This document shows, one piece after another, positions 53,501-63,900 of a stretch of 64,000 nt of DNA (positions are counted from its first letter, which is position 1; every line of letters begins with the position of its first letter). A program made the position numbers and the translations under genes. Under the pieces are notes generated by a model that was not told the DNA's origin, did not search any database, and worked only from the letters and a program-made list of their open reading frames with translations. Source of the DNA: Cafeteria roenbergensis (lineage: Eukaryota; Sar; Bigyra; Bicosoecida; Cafeteriaceae); NCBI GenBank assembly GCA_008330645.1, contig VLTN01000045.1, positions 62,001 to 126,000 of the forward strand, written 5' to 3'.

Positions 53501-54413
53501 GGTCCACTTGAAACCGCGCTCCGTCAGCTCGTTGGTACCGATGGAACGGCGGTCCAGCAGCTGCAGGCGGGTGAAAAGCCGCTGCAGCTCCAGAGGCAGG
53601 ACGCGGCAGCGCTTGCGAATGGCCTTCTCTTTGGCCGCGGCGGCGGAGGCCGGATCGTCCTCCCCCTCTGCCGTAGCGCTTGCGTCGTTGCCCCTGGCCG
53701 CGGCCTCCGCCTCAAGCTCCTCCAGCTCTTCCAGCTGCGGGTCGCCGGCAGCAGACGAGACGAGCGCTGGGGCCAGGCTCTTGCAGGCGATCCGTGCACT
53801 CAATCCAGTTCGAAGCAAGCCACTCGCGTTCTCTCACCCTCTTCACGTCCAAGGCGTCCGTAGACAGCGCGAAGATGGCGCTTCGCAGCTCGGGCGTCAT
53901 GTACAAACACTGGAGCAGAGAGTTCATGTAGCAAGTCGCGCCCCTGCGAGCAAGGGAGTGCGGGCAGGAAAGGCATGCCGTCGAGGCTCCGCCAACGAGC
54001 GGCGCTGGGATGGCCGCGCCAGTCCGCGGCCCCACGGGCCGGGGTGCGACGCGGAAAGGGCCCTTACTGGTTGTCAAGGCCCACGAATTTGGATGCGGCC
54101 CTCGCGTCAGGCGGAACGTAAATGCCCTGCGGAAAGCGCGCGAGCGGAAATTGCCGGCAGGCTTGAGACGAAGATCCCGCGCTCCCAGGGTCCACGCCGC
54201 GCGGCCCCGGTCTCCCGTCGCATGCTGAACGTTCACAGGTCCGGGGCACGACCAGCAGGCGGACTGGGGGCGACCGACAACCGCGGGAGGGCGTACCTCT
54301 GCTGCCGCGGCGGTGACTCCAGCGCCGGCCCGGTGCGTTGGTGCCTCGTCGCTGTCGGTGTCCCGGGCGAACATGTTCCCAAACGCGCCCATGGGCGCAT
54401 CCGAGTCGCTCAT
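47541..54413 (-). CDS. USP40: Ubiquitin carboxyl-terminal hydrolase, USP40-like
   Basis: Five exons (54413-54297, 54126-54068, 53943-53838, 53734-53300, 53093-47541) sum to exactly 2,089 residues. It is a cysteine protease that removes ubiquitin. Splicing of exons 2 and 3 builds the Cys box SKFVGLDNQ-GATCYMNSLLQ with the nucleophile near residue 63. Then come VLPLELQRLFTRLQLLD, GSVQHDVAELNRKLYERIEK (the QQDxxE-like box), zinc-ribbon cysteines in MTCMRC and VTCEACD, and the His box YDLFGVVIHHG...GAGHYTAFIRD. The downstream order matches human USP40: WFAFNDSSVSAVGLHD, SSCAYLLMYRSRT, several ubiquitin-like regions, and a C-terminus with KTWVPLHDG, a Lys/Gly-rich stretch and APFGMQHGDLIAFSY. Human USP40 is about 1,235 residues. 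Extra Ala/Lys-rich insertions (an AAKPAAKPA run near 51500) enlarge it. Exon 1 encodes an acidic start. Confidence 0.87.
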
Positions 54414-54795
54414 TGCTGCTGCAGCTGCGGGCAGGTCGGCCCCCGCCGTCGGAGTGCGTCGCCGTGTGATCTGCGATGCAGAGCCCTGAGCTCCGCCGCC
54501 AGGCATGGACGCACGCGGCACGCCAAGGGCCCAGGGCCATCAGAAACGGCGGCGCGGCTCAAGGGTGCACTTGGCGTTTGCTGCTGGGTGCTACCGGGAT
54601 CCCACAGCTTCGATGCGCTACCGCCTCCCGACAACACGAGACCTCGTCGCGCGGTATCCGCGAAGCACACAGATGAAAGCGCTCTGTGTGTTTCGTCAAC
54701 TGCGGAGCGTGTGCGTGCCTTCGGAGCCGACTGCGCGCTCCCTCGCCTCCGTCCCGACTAGCAGTGCACTTTATGACAAGAATGCGGTCACTGCT
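54414..54795. other. Intergenic, USP40 promoter / GCNA 3' flank
   Basis: 382 bases on the shared minus strand, holding the presumed USP40 promoter. No motif recognised. Confidence 0.4.
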
Positions 54796-57645
54796 TCACA
54801 CGTCCCCGCTGGCCTTGGCCGCCTTCCACTCCGCGCTGAGCGCGCGCATAACGTCAGCGTGCTTGGCTCTGGCCCCGAGCTGCTTCTTGACGTCGCGATA
54901 GCGCTCCCCTACGAAGGAACTGAATGCCGACGCCTTGCGCGGCTTGGCAGGCGTGCCGTCGGGCCGCCGCGGCTTGTACACGAGCGCGCCCCTGCACGCA
55001 CCGCAGAGCTGCTTCTCCGGGTCGATGGACTTGGAGTGCCGCCCGAACTCGGACCCGCACTCGGTGCACTGCCAAGTGTGCTTGTACTCGATCTCGTAGG
55101 CATGGCAGGTCTGCACCGCGTAGTGGCTGTACGCCCTCGACGCCTTGGCAGCCCAGCGCTTGAACACGGGCCCGTGCGGCGGCTTGTTCACCCCGTCCAC
55201 AAGCCACGCCGCCGCGTGGCACATTTCGTGCAGCAGCGTGGACCGGACGCGGTGCGCGTCCGTCAGCACCTTGGCCGCCAGCTCGATGCGCGCGCTGCGC
55301 ACAACCTGGCCCCCGACGACACGCTTCGAGGTGTACGTCAGGCCAGCCGTGGTGCGCAGCCGCGAGTTCCACGAGACGGTCATGTCCTCGGGCAGAGCGC
55401 CCCCGAACACTGCGGCGTTGAACTCAGAGAAGCCCTTCGACACCGCCGCTCGCTTTCCCGCGGCCGTCAGCGGCTTCCGCACAGTGGCCACAGCGCTCAA
55501 GGTCCCAGCCGCGCGCGGCGGCGTTGCCGGTCCAGACGCACCCCCTCTGGCCAATTGGGAGCTGTTCCCGGACAAGGCGACGCTGTCAGCGTCGTCATCA
55601 CTGTCGGATGCCTCGGCAGCGTCGTACTCGTCATCCCCGTCGCTGTCCCCCGAGCCATCGTCAACAATGAAGCTGCCCACGCTGCCTGACGCGCCGTCCT
55701 CGTGGCCACCACCAGCGGCGCAATCGCCATCGTCGTCGTCGCTTTCATCGTCTCGACGACGGGACGGGCGTGAATGCCGCGGCCGGGCCGCCCCGCGAGC
55801 GGCGGGCCCCCGGACTGCTCCTCGCCGCCCGGCCGGCACCACGAAGTCGTCACTCCCATCGGAGTCGCTCTCACTCTGGCTTTCGTCGCAGAAGAGCCCG
55901 TCCGCGTCCTCCTCCTGATACTCCTCGTCCTCTTCGCCCCCGTCGTCCTCCTCGCCCCCGGACGTCGGCGAGTCGGCCTCACCGCTCGACCCTCCTTGGT
56001 CCCTCGTCTCGCAGGTGAAAGAGGAGGCCATGCTCGCCTCCCCCTGCGTCTCGGAGCCCGACCCATCGCTCCCACCGAGGTCCAGCTGCCGCCGTCCAGC
56101 CGCTTTCCTCGCCCCCGCCCCGCTTCTGCGCGGCCTTCGCGCCCCCTTGGCGCTCGGCTTCGACCCCGCGTCCGCCTGCGCATCAGCCGCGGGTCCGCCT
56201 GCGGCCGGCGCCGATTCGCCAGCCGCCGCGCGCTGTGCCTCGCTCGCCTGGCAGCCGCCGGCGCCAGGAGAGCGGCCCTCAGACTCAGAGTCGGAGTGGT
56301 AGAGCCTCGTAGCCAGCTTGCTGGCGCTGGCCAGCGCAAGCCCGGACCTACCGCCGACAAGCCTGCCGGTAGCAGGGCGCGCAGCAGAGAGCCAGCCGGG
56401 TGTCGATACGGGGCGGATCAGACCGCCCAGAGGAGACTTGAGTCCGTCCTTGGCGTCCGCGCAGGCGTCTGGGGCCTTGGCCGCAGACTTGGCAGCAGCA
56501 GGTCGCTCGGAACTATCGTCATCATCGTTCTCAGCAGCAGCAGCAGCAGCAGCAGCAGCCTCACTTGCAGGCTCGGCGGCAGCGACAGTAGCGGGGCCGC
56601 CAGTGGCGTCGGCAGTGCTGTCGCAAGCGTCGGCAGCCGGAGCAAACGCCCCCAAAGGGGAATCGGGCCCCTCGTCCATCGTGCGGGGAGCAGTGCTTGA
56701 CGGAGTCTCGCCAACGGCGTGGCCACGCTGGCCGGTGGTGCCGGAGGCCAGTTGCGAGCTCAGCCGAGACGCTCCAGCCGCCACTGCAGGCAGCACGGGC
56801 AGCCGCCGGCAGGGGCTGCCTGCCACGGGCTCGCCGGCCCTCGTCGGCTTTGTCGCTTGTGCTGGGGCGGCTGCAGAGTCGGCGCGGCGCCTGCGATCCC
56901 TGCCGACGCTCTCCGGGCTGCTCCGGCAAATCGCCGGGCCAGGAGCCCAGTCCGCGTCGGAGTCGCAGTCCTCGAGCTGCGGCCCCGTGGCGCCGCTGCC
57001 GTAGCTGTATCGCGCCGAGCCGGCTGGGCTTGCATCGCCCGGGGGAGACCAGGGGACCGATGGCGGCTCGATGGGAGACGCCCGTAAACAGCCGACGGGC
57101 CGGTCAGGCGATGCTTCCGCGCTGTCGCCTGGGGAACGGCACAGCGCCCCGGCGGCATCCAGCGCTGCCATGGCGTGCGGGCAGCCCGCCACCATGTCCT
57201 TCCACAGCTGGCGGGCGGCCGATGCGCGGCCGCGTCCGAGCTCCGGTGAATCGTCGACGTGGCCCCACTCCCATGCAGCGACGGGGTCGGCGACCTCTGG
57301 AGGGACGACTCTCTGCTCGCTCACGACCCTCGCGCGGGGTGCAACGATGGGGCTGATGCTGTCCAGCACAGGCAGCGCTGCTTCTGGCGATTCGGCATCT
57401 GGGAATCCGAGTGCAAGCGCGCATGCGACTGGAGTCACAGCCGAGCTCGCTCGCTGCCCTCGCCGCACGCCTGTGCGCCTGCGCGTTGTGACGAACGGGG
57501 TCTGAGTTGGGAAGCCCTTGGCCGGCGTGAGGCGCGAGGGCGTGCTGCCCTGCTTGCGAGGCTGCGACTGACTCAGCGTGTTGGCGGCTGGGGAGGCCAG
57601 CAGGGCTCGCCTCCCGCCCCAACTCGTCCCTGCAGCCGCTGCCAT
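54796..57645 (-). CDS. GCNA: SprT-domain protease, GCNA/ACRC family
   Basis: Single-exon frame of 949 residues from the ATG at 57645. The same frame is open farther upstream without better starts. GCNA degrades proteins crosslinked to DNA, acting in the nucleus. The N-terminal 600 residues are disordered and Ser/Glu/Asp-rich, with acidic blocks (EEDDGGEEDEEYQEEDADG and others). The SprT-like metalloprotease follows: FSEFNAAVFGGALPEDMTVS, LTYTSKRVVGG, RIELAAKVLTD and the zinc motif LLHEMCHAAAW (HExxH near residue 803), with HGPVFKRWAAKAS supplying the third ligand. A zinc ribbon (WQCTECGSEFGRH, KQLCGACRGALV) and a C-terminal HMG-box-like segment (ASAFSSFVGERYRDVKKQLG and ALSAEWKAAK) complete the GCNA order. 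SPRTN is the main relative, but it lacks the acidic N-terminus and HMG box. Confidence 0.9.
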   Translation of the reverse strand: MAAAAGTSWGGRRALLASPAANTLSQSQPRKQGSTPSRLTPAKGFPTQTPFVTTRRRTGVRRGQRASSAVTPVACALALGFPDAESPEAALPVLDSISPIVAPRARVVSEQRVVPPEVADPVAAWEWGHVDDSPELGRGRASAARQLWKDMVAGCPHAMAALDAAGALCRSPGDSAEASPDRPVGCLRASPIEPPSVPWSPPGDASPAGSARYSYGSGATGPQLEDCDSDADWAPGPAICRSSPESVGRDRRRRADSAAAPAQATKPTRAGEPVAGSPCRRLPVLPAVAAGASRLSSQLASGTTGQRGHAVGETPSSTAPRTMDEGPDSPLGAFAPAADACDSTADATGGPATVAAAEPASEAAAAAAAAAENDDDDSSERPAAAKSAAKAPDACADAKDGLKSPLGGLIRPVSTPGWLSAARPATGRLVGGRSGLALASASKLATRLYHSDSESEGRSPGAGGCQASEAQRAAAGESAPAAGGPAADAQADAGSKPSAKGARRPRRSGAGARKAAGRRQLDLGGSDGSGSETQGEASMASSFTCETRDQGGSSGEADSPTSGGEEDDGGEEDEEYQEEDADGLFCDESQSESDSDGSDDFVVPAGRRGAVRGPAARGAARPRHSRPSRRRDDESDDDDGDCAAGGGHEDGASGSVGSFIVDDGSGDSDGDDEYDAAEASDSDDDADSVALSGNSSQLARGGASGPATPPRAAGTLSAVATVRKPLTAAGKRAAVSKGFSEFNAAVFGGALPEDMTVSWNSRLRTTAGLTYTSKRVVGGQVVRSARIELAAKVLTDAHRVRSTLLHEMCHAAAWLVDGVNKPPHGPVFKRWAAKASRAYSHYAVQTCHAYEIEYKHTWQCTECGSEFGRHSKSIDPEKQLCGACRGALVYKPRRPDGTPAKPRKASAFSSFVGERYRDVKKQLGARAKHADVMRALSAEWKAAKASGDV

Positions 57646-58162
57646 CCGCACAGACGGGCTCGCTGCGAAGATCGCGGCCGCTAATGCAGCGGGGCAGGCT
57701 GCCAGCTCCCTGTGCCGGGAAAACGTTCGCGAGCTGCTCCGGCAGAGCCAACGGGCCGCAACTCTCGCAAGTGTGCGTGTGGAATCGCATTGACGCCACG
57801 CAACGGGAAGGCCCTGACCGGCTGCGCGGCCCAAGGTCGCCACGGCCGAATGGCTACTCCTGTAGCGCGCGCTGCTGGCCGAGCCGGGGCTGAAGAAAAA
57901 GCTTCGCTGCGCAGGCACTCGCTGGTGGTCTCGGCCGCAGCCAGGACGAGCCAAATCGCCACAGACTGGACAGGTGGACCTAGGACGGCACTCTGCGCAT
58001 GTGTGAAGGTGCCAGCCCGCAGCCGCCGGAGCGCTCGAGCAGAGGGACGCAACCAATTTTTCGGACCACACGCAGCTGCACGCACACAATCATGGAGACG
58101 GAACAAACGCTACGCTCTCACCCACACGCACCGAGGCACCCCGTGCAACGCCGCCCTGCAGC
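57646..58162. other. Intergenic, GCNA 5' flank / PH-gene 3' flank
   Basis: 517 bases. Frames here are open but alanine/arginine-rich without family resemblance. It should contain the GCNA promoter. Confidence 0.4.
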
Positions 58163-58965
58163 TCAGGGGCTGTCTCCCCTCCGCCGGATGTGAGGGCAGG
58201 CGTCTCGCAAAGTGTCCACCCAGCGAGCGCGCTCGTCCACGCTGGGCGCGCTGATGGTGTAGGAGCGATGGACGCTCTCCACGGCGTTGATCGGGCCGAT
58301 CACGCGAGAGCGAGAGTCCCTGTCGGCCTCCATCGGCTCGATGCCGCCGCCGGCGCGAAGCCTCGCTGCCTTCTCCTCAGGGAGCTCAGCAGGGGCGCGG
58401 CCGTCTGTCACCTCGCCGAGCAGCACCGAGCGGGGAAAGCGAGTGCCCTTGAGCCGGGCAACGTGGAGCACAAACGTGCTCGGCGTGGGGCCCCTCGCAG
58501 GAACGTCCACGTCCACGATGCTCTCCAGCGGGATGGAGACGGACGACCCCACCGGGCAGTTGCCGAACCGGGTCTCGAGCACGCGGTGGTAGTACCGCAA
58601 CTCTCGCACCGCACCCAGCAGCAGCACCATGTAGCGGGGCTGCAGGGGCGTGAGGAACCGCGTGTCTGCGCGCTTCATCACAAGGCCTGCGGGGAGCGCA
58701 ACGCAGGCAACAGCGGCGAGCAGCCATTGCGCGCGAACGAAGCGACGCCCAGCCAGCGTCCCAGCGCTGCCGGGAGTGCTCCCCGGACCAGCCAGGCGCA
58801 CGGCACCCTGCGGCGAAAGCCTGAATCGTTGCTCTCCCTGGCGTTCGTCGCACCGGTCCAAGCGCCGAGCCCCGCGCGTGCGTGTTGCAGCAACTCCCGC
58901 CTGCGTCCCCTTTCGGCGACACCGCAGCCGGCCGCCGACCGCTGCAACCGGCCCTCACCCTCCAT
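58163..58965 (-). CDS. Small PH-domain protein
   Basis: A 7-base coding exon (58965-58959, ATGGAGG) and exon 58686-58163 join in phase 1 to give 176 residues. The junction yields the typical PH opening MEGLVMKRADTRFLTPLQ then PRYMVLL. Strands follow (ELRYYHRVLE, VSIPLESIVDVDV, STFVLHVARLKG), a Glu/Ala-rich loop, then RSYTISAPSVDERARWVDTL, the C-terminal PH helix with its invariant Trp. The protein is almost a free-standing PH domain, so binding of phosphoinositides or a membrane partner is the likely role. Loop lengths are unusual: a long insertion separates the sixth and seventh strands. A longer N-terminus reading through from an upstream exon (ending TLLLDIAMEG) is possible. Confidence 0.65.
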
Positions 58966-59546
58966 GGCGATGTCCAAAAGCAGCGTCTTCACCGCAGGCT
59001 CCGGGCGGGGGCGACTGCGAGCCGCACGCGGAGGAAGGGCAATGCCGGCGAACGGAAGCCAGAGTGACTCTGCGCCCGTGTCTTGGCGCGCGTTTGCGGC
59101 CGGCGAGCCCCGCAAGCGCGAAAACTGCTCGACCGGGGTCGCAAGTCGCGCGCGGCCTCGCAAGCCGCTGCTGGGGACGCGGCCAACTGGCCGGGGGAGC
59201 GGGGACGAGGGGGAGCGCGCGGCGCCGGGCCTCACACAATGGCGCCGGGCGCGCCATCCGCGCCCTTGCGACGCTGCAGCTTCAGCGCAGACGGGAAGGG
59301 CTCCTCCGCCTTCTCCTCTGCAGGTCGCCTGCGCCGGCTGCCAGTGCTTGGCGTTCCTGTGGACATTGCCGGCGACGCGGGCGGGCAGTGGTGCCCTGCG
59401 CGCGGCGTTGCGCGAAGCCGGGCGCTTGCTGCCCGTTCGGCGCTGCTCTGCGCGCCGAATGTTGTGCGCCGCCCAAGCATTGGGCCCTGACAAGGCTGCG
59501 GCGACCCGATCTGGCTCTCGCACGCAAGCTGCATCGCCGGCCCGGA
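58966..59546. promoter_or_regulatory. Divergent intergenic region, PH gene / membrane-protein gene
   Basis: 581 bases between opposed starts, including both promoters. Frames are open but unrecognised. Confidence 0.35.
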
Positions 59547-60414
59547 ATGCGCCTCGCCGGCGCGACTGTGCTTCTGGCCTGCATAGCCTGCGCAGCGTGC
59601 CCCGGCCTGGCGGCGGCGGCCTTCGACGCCACATCGAGGAGCGAGGCAATCGAGAGTGAGCGCAACTGGCACGCGGGTCGCCGCGATGTTCGGCGGCACG
59701 CGGGCGGGCGGGCGGCGGCCGGTCGCTGGCTCGGGGCCGAGCGGTGCGCAACTCGCGGCCGTGCTCGTCCGGCGTCGGCTCTCCTCCGCAGGCCTGCTGT
59801 CCCGAGTTCCAGCAGTTCAACTCACCCGAAGCAAATTGTCTGCTTTGGCTGGCAAGCTGCGGCTTCTCGAGCAGCGCATTCTCAGCGAATCGGCGGAGCG
59901 GGAGACCGATATTCGGACGCGTATCGTCTCGAGCGTGCTGCGAGAGGAGCGCGTCGTCTCTGCGGCAAAGGCCGTGGACCGGGCCATCGACGACGCCGTG
60001 GGTCGCGTTCAGCTTGCGGAGCGCGCGGCCAGCGTCCGCATTCTGCGCATCTGGCCAGTCAGCGAGGCCATTCCACTGCTGCAGATGTGCCTGCTGATGA
60101 CCATCCCGTTCGTCGCTGTGGCCCTCTGGAACGCCTACTCTGCATGGACGCACCCAGCCGCCATCGAGGCGGAAAAAGCCCGACGAGCCAGCATGTTCTC
60201 CTCCCAGGACCTGCGCATCCAGGCGCCCCCGACCAAGGCCCTGCTGCGCCACCGCAGCGGGAGCAGCTACAACCCCACGCCTGTCGGAGGCAGCGGCGGC
60301 AGCGGCTTCGCGGCTCGCCTTGCGCAGGTCAGCCCTCCGTTCTCAGCGGTTTCGCCGGCGTTTGGCTCCGACGGCGGCGGGGCCACACCGAAGACGCCGC
60401 GATTCGAGCTCTAG
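59547..60414 (+). CDS. Secretory single-pass membrane protein with coiled coil
   Basis: Exons 59547-59655 and 59792-60414 join in phase 1 (GAGTGAGC/CGCAG) to 243 residues. Exon 1 is a clear signal peptide, MRLAGATVLLACIACAACPG then LAAAAF. Next comes a charged helical region of about 100 residues (KLSALAGKLRLLEQRILSES, TRIVSSVLREERVVSAAKAV, DDAVGRVQLAERAAS), one membrane segment LLQMCLLMTIPFVAVALWNAY at about residues 140-160, and a Ser/Pro/Gly-rich tail of about 75 residues. The topology is predicted type I with a lumenal coiled coil. No family is recognised. An alternative start at an internal ATG (59686) without splicing would remove the signal peptide, which makes it less attractive. Confidence 0.55.
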
Positions 60415-60911
60415 CCATTCGCCCCGGCCATGTCGTCTTCACCAGTCTGGCGAGTGTGGGGGGAGCGGGGGGCGCAGGGGGGTGCTGCCGGTCGCCAGTC
60501 GCCCGTCGCCAGTCTCCGGTCGCCGGGCACGCAGCACCGCACCCCACCGCACCGCACCCCCACTGCCACCACCACCACGCGGCAGGACTTGCTCTGCTGC
60601 GGACACCACCCGAGCCCCGCATCCGTTTGCGACTGCGCAAGCCGGACGCGGAGCCTGGGCGTTTCGCAAGTGCCAGCAGCCTCCTCCCCCGTGAAGGCCG
60701 CCCTTCGCCAAAACAGCGCCTCCCACGTTCCAGCCTTGAGTGAAGGCGCCCTCAACTATGTGCATGAGTCTGGTCGCCCTCCGGGGCCCAGTGGCCTTGG
60801 CTTGCCCCGCGCCCGCACTCTCGCTTTGTTTGCCGAGGCTGGTGGCAACGCCTTCACTCAGAGCGCGGCACAACAGGTGCCCTGCAACGCAATATGTCCC
60901 GCCACTCCCTG
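60415..60911. other. Convergent intergenic region
   Basis: 497 bases between convergent stop codons. Short direct repeats are present: GTCGCC(A/C)GTCGCC near 60493-60527 and CCGCACC units near 60536-60560. No gene is seen. Confidence 0.4.
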
Positions 60912-63900
60912 TCACGCAAAGTCCTCCAACAGGCCGCCAATCCCGTGCTCCCAGGCGGCCCGCTCCTGGTCGCGCTGCTGAATGTGCGCGCGCGGCTCCG
61001 CGCAGTACCTGCTGCTCGCAAAGCGTCGGCGAAGCTCCATCAGCTCCCTGGCCCGGCTGGCGCGGGCCGCCTCCGATTCCGCCTGCGCGGCGGCGTCGTA
61101 GCCCGCCGCGTCCGAGTCTCGGAAGCTGTGGACGTCCGACTCCCCGTCAGCGCTCTGCATCCGGCTCAGGTCGGGCGCCCCTCCCGTGCCCCTCTCGCCG
61201 GCATGCTCGTGCGTCAACCGCGGCTGACCGACCTGAGCTGAAGGGACGGGCGGGTGGCTCGCGGCCCCCTCGCTGACAGAGTCCGGTGCTGGGGGCGCCG
61301 CCGCAGGGGCCTCCGCAGCGTCCCCGGCCTCGGCAGGAGCAGAGGGCGTCGGCTCGCTCACAGCCGCGTTCCGGGCGGCTTCGTCCAGGGCTGCAGCCAG
61401 CGTGTCGGCGAGCTCATCCAGGACGCCAGCGTCGTTGCCGTCAAACGTCGATGCCACCGACATGAGCTGCTGAATGCCTTGGGTGAGAAGCGGGCCCGAT
61501 GAGGCGATGATGTCATGCCTCACCTTGCCAAGCTTGGCCAGCGACGAGACCAGGAAGCGGCGCAGCGGCATCACGCGCTCTGCGTCGACCGCTTCCCGCA
61601 CGTTAGAGCACCCGGATACGAAAATCGCGATAACTCGCGCCGTGCGCCACAGCTGAAGCGCAAGCTCGCCCGCTCCGAGATCAGTCGCTGCCCGCAGCGC
61701 GTGCCGCCGCACCCTGTCGCGGGCTGAAATTGCGGCAGCGTGATCGGCAGCGGGGGCTGCAGGAGCACTAGCAGCGCGCGACGGACGCGAAGCGTCGCTC
61801 CCCGAGCGAGTTCGGCCTGTGCCGCCAAAGGCACTGGCGTGCCCAAGCGCCGCCGCTCCGCTGAGGCCGGCCGACTCTGCCACCTGCTCCTCGGCATTGG
61901 ATATGGCTTTGCTCAAGCTCTGCGACAAGAAACAGCATTCGAGGTCAACTCGAAACACCAACCACCCGCTCGTCGGCACGACCCTGGGCACAACCCGCGC
62001 CAGGGCACAGCCCGCCCCATTGCCGCACTTACCTCGTAGTAGGTTCGCAGGCGGGAGAGCAGCCCAACAGCTCGGGCAAGCGTGTGCAGCGCAAAGGGGC
62101 GGACGATGTGGTCCGGCACGTGCGCCACGATGGCCGTGATTCGCTCTCGCGGCTTGAGGGCCTTTTCGGCGATGAGCTGCAAGAGTGGGGTTGGGGGGCA
62201 GGGGGGTTGGAGCACCGAGAGCAACGCGGAGCGTCATACCGCGACTCGCTGCACCCTTTGCCTGGGCCGCGACTTGTGCAACCTTCCCGGCTTGCGGCCA
62301 AGCCGCGAGTCGACGCGCGATCGGGAGCCGGTGTCTCACCGTTTCTGCCATGTCGTGATACCGGAGCAACACCTCCAGCTGCAAGCCTCGAAGGGAGGCA
62401 ATGGCCTCCCAGTTAAGCCGCCTGCTCGGAGATTCGCCGTCTGCGTCCAACGAGGTTTCATCGCCCCCGCCCGGCCACCTCTGAGTCCCCATCTCCCCCG
62501 GTGGGGCCACAGACGCTGCCGTGACGTCCTGCATGTCGCTCGTCGCCCTGCGGTGGCCCATGCGACGCTGTGCAACTGGATGCGCAACAGGTGACGCAGA
62601 ATCGCTACTCAGCGTGGACGCACGTGCCTGCAGTTCCTTGCGGACGGGCCTGCCTCGCGCCGCGCGCCCCTCGATGGCTGGGCGGTCTGCTCCCTCCAAC
62701 CAGCTTCCGGATTCGTCCTCCAGCGCTGGAAGCCGGCCGTCCCTTTCAAAGCGCGACGACTGCTGCGGCAGCGGACTGCGCTCCCCGCTCGACCCGCCCG
62801 AGCTGAACGCATCCAGCGCGTCGGCAGCGTGCGAAAGCACCGCCCGCTCAGCGTGCTGCTCCGCCTCGCGCGACAGCGTCTCCTCGCGCACCGTCACGGG
62901 CAGCGATAAGACGCCGAGCACTCGCACTCGCCCCTGCGCGTCAACCACCTGCCGCATGCTCGACTCCAGCCCGCCGAGCACGTCTACAACGGCCCTGGAA
63001 CGGGCTGAAGCCGTCAGGCGCACGGGTGACGCAGTGCGCGCGAGGCTGGCCGCCTCCGGAGACGTCGGCCCGATTCCCGCCTGGGGCTCCGGGCTGACCG
63101 GTCCGGAGTTGCGCCCCCTCCTTTCTCGCCGCCGCGGCGGGCTGGCGGAGCGCCCATCGGCCGCATCCAGCGAACCGCGGGGGGCGTCGCCGCGGACACT
63201 GTCTCCGTCAGCGAACTCCACACGCTTTCCCGGCGCCTGCGGCGCCGTCTCAAGGCCTGCTGGGGCCTCGTCAGCAGCGGTATCGCCGCTCGAAGGGTCG
63301 TCGACGGGACCTGCAGGGTTGGACCTGTCCAGAGGACGCGCGTCGGCTGGCGCTGGGGTGGGCGAGCCCTGCTGCAGCGGGCTGCCGCGCGACCTGAGCG
63401 ACCCAGGCGACGTCACGGCAGTGCGCTCCGACCGCCCGTCGGACCGCACGGTGCCCGGGCTCGCAGCCGATTGGCGGCGCACCGCGCCGCTTCCCCTCCT
63501 CCCGCGCCCGCCACGTGCCGCGCCCTCGCCCTCGCTCTCGCCCTCGCTGTCCTCGTCGTCGTCCGACGCAGCGCTTTCCCCAGAGCCGGATCGCAGAGAG
63601 CCCGGGGAGAGGGCGGCCGCGCGCCCCGAGCTGCTGGCCCTGCTGCTGCCCGCCGGCGACCTCAGGGGCGACGCGGGGCGGCTGCCGGCCAGGGCCTTCA
63701 TTGCTTCCAGCGTCTCCCACGCCTGCAGGCCGACCTCCGTCTCGATTGGCTCCTCGTCCTCCCTGGCAAGCTTGCGATGTGCCCACTCCTGCCTCGCCCG
63801 CATCTGGGCCGACCGCACCCGCGCCGACGACGCCGACGCGCGCGGAGGCGGCGCAGCGGACCGTGGCTGCACCAGGGAGTTGCCCCAGCGCCTCGTCACG

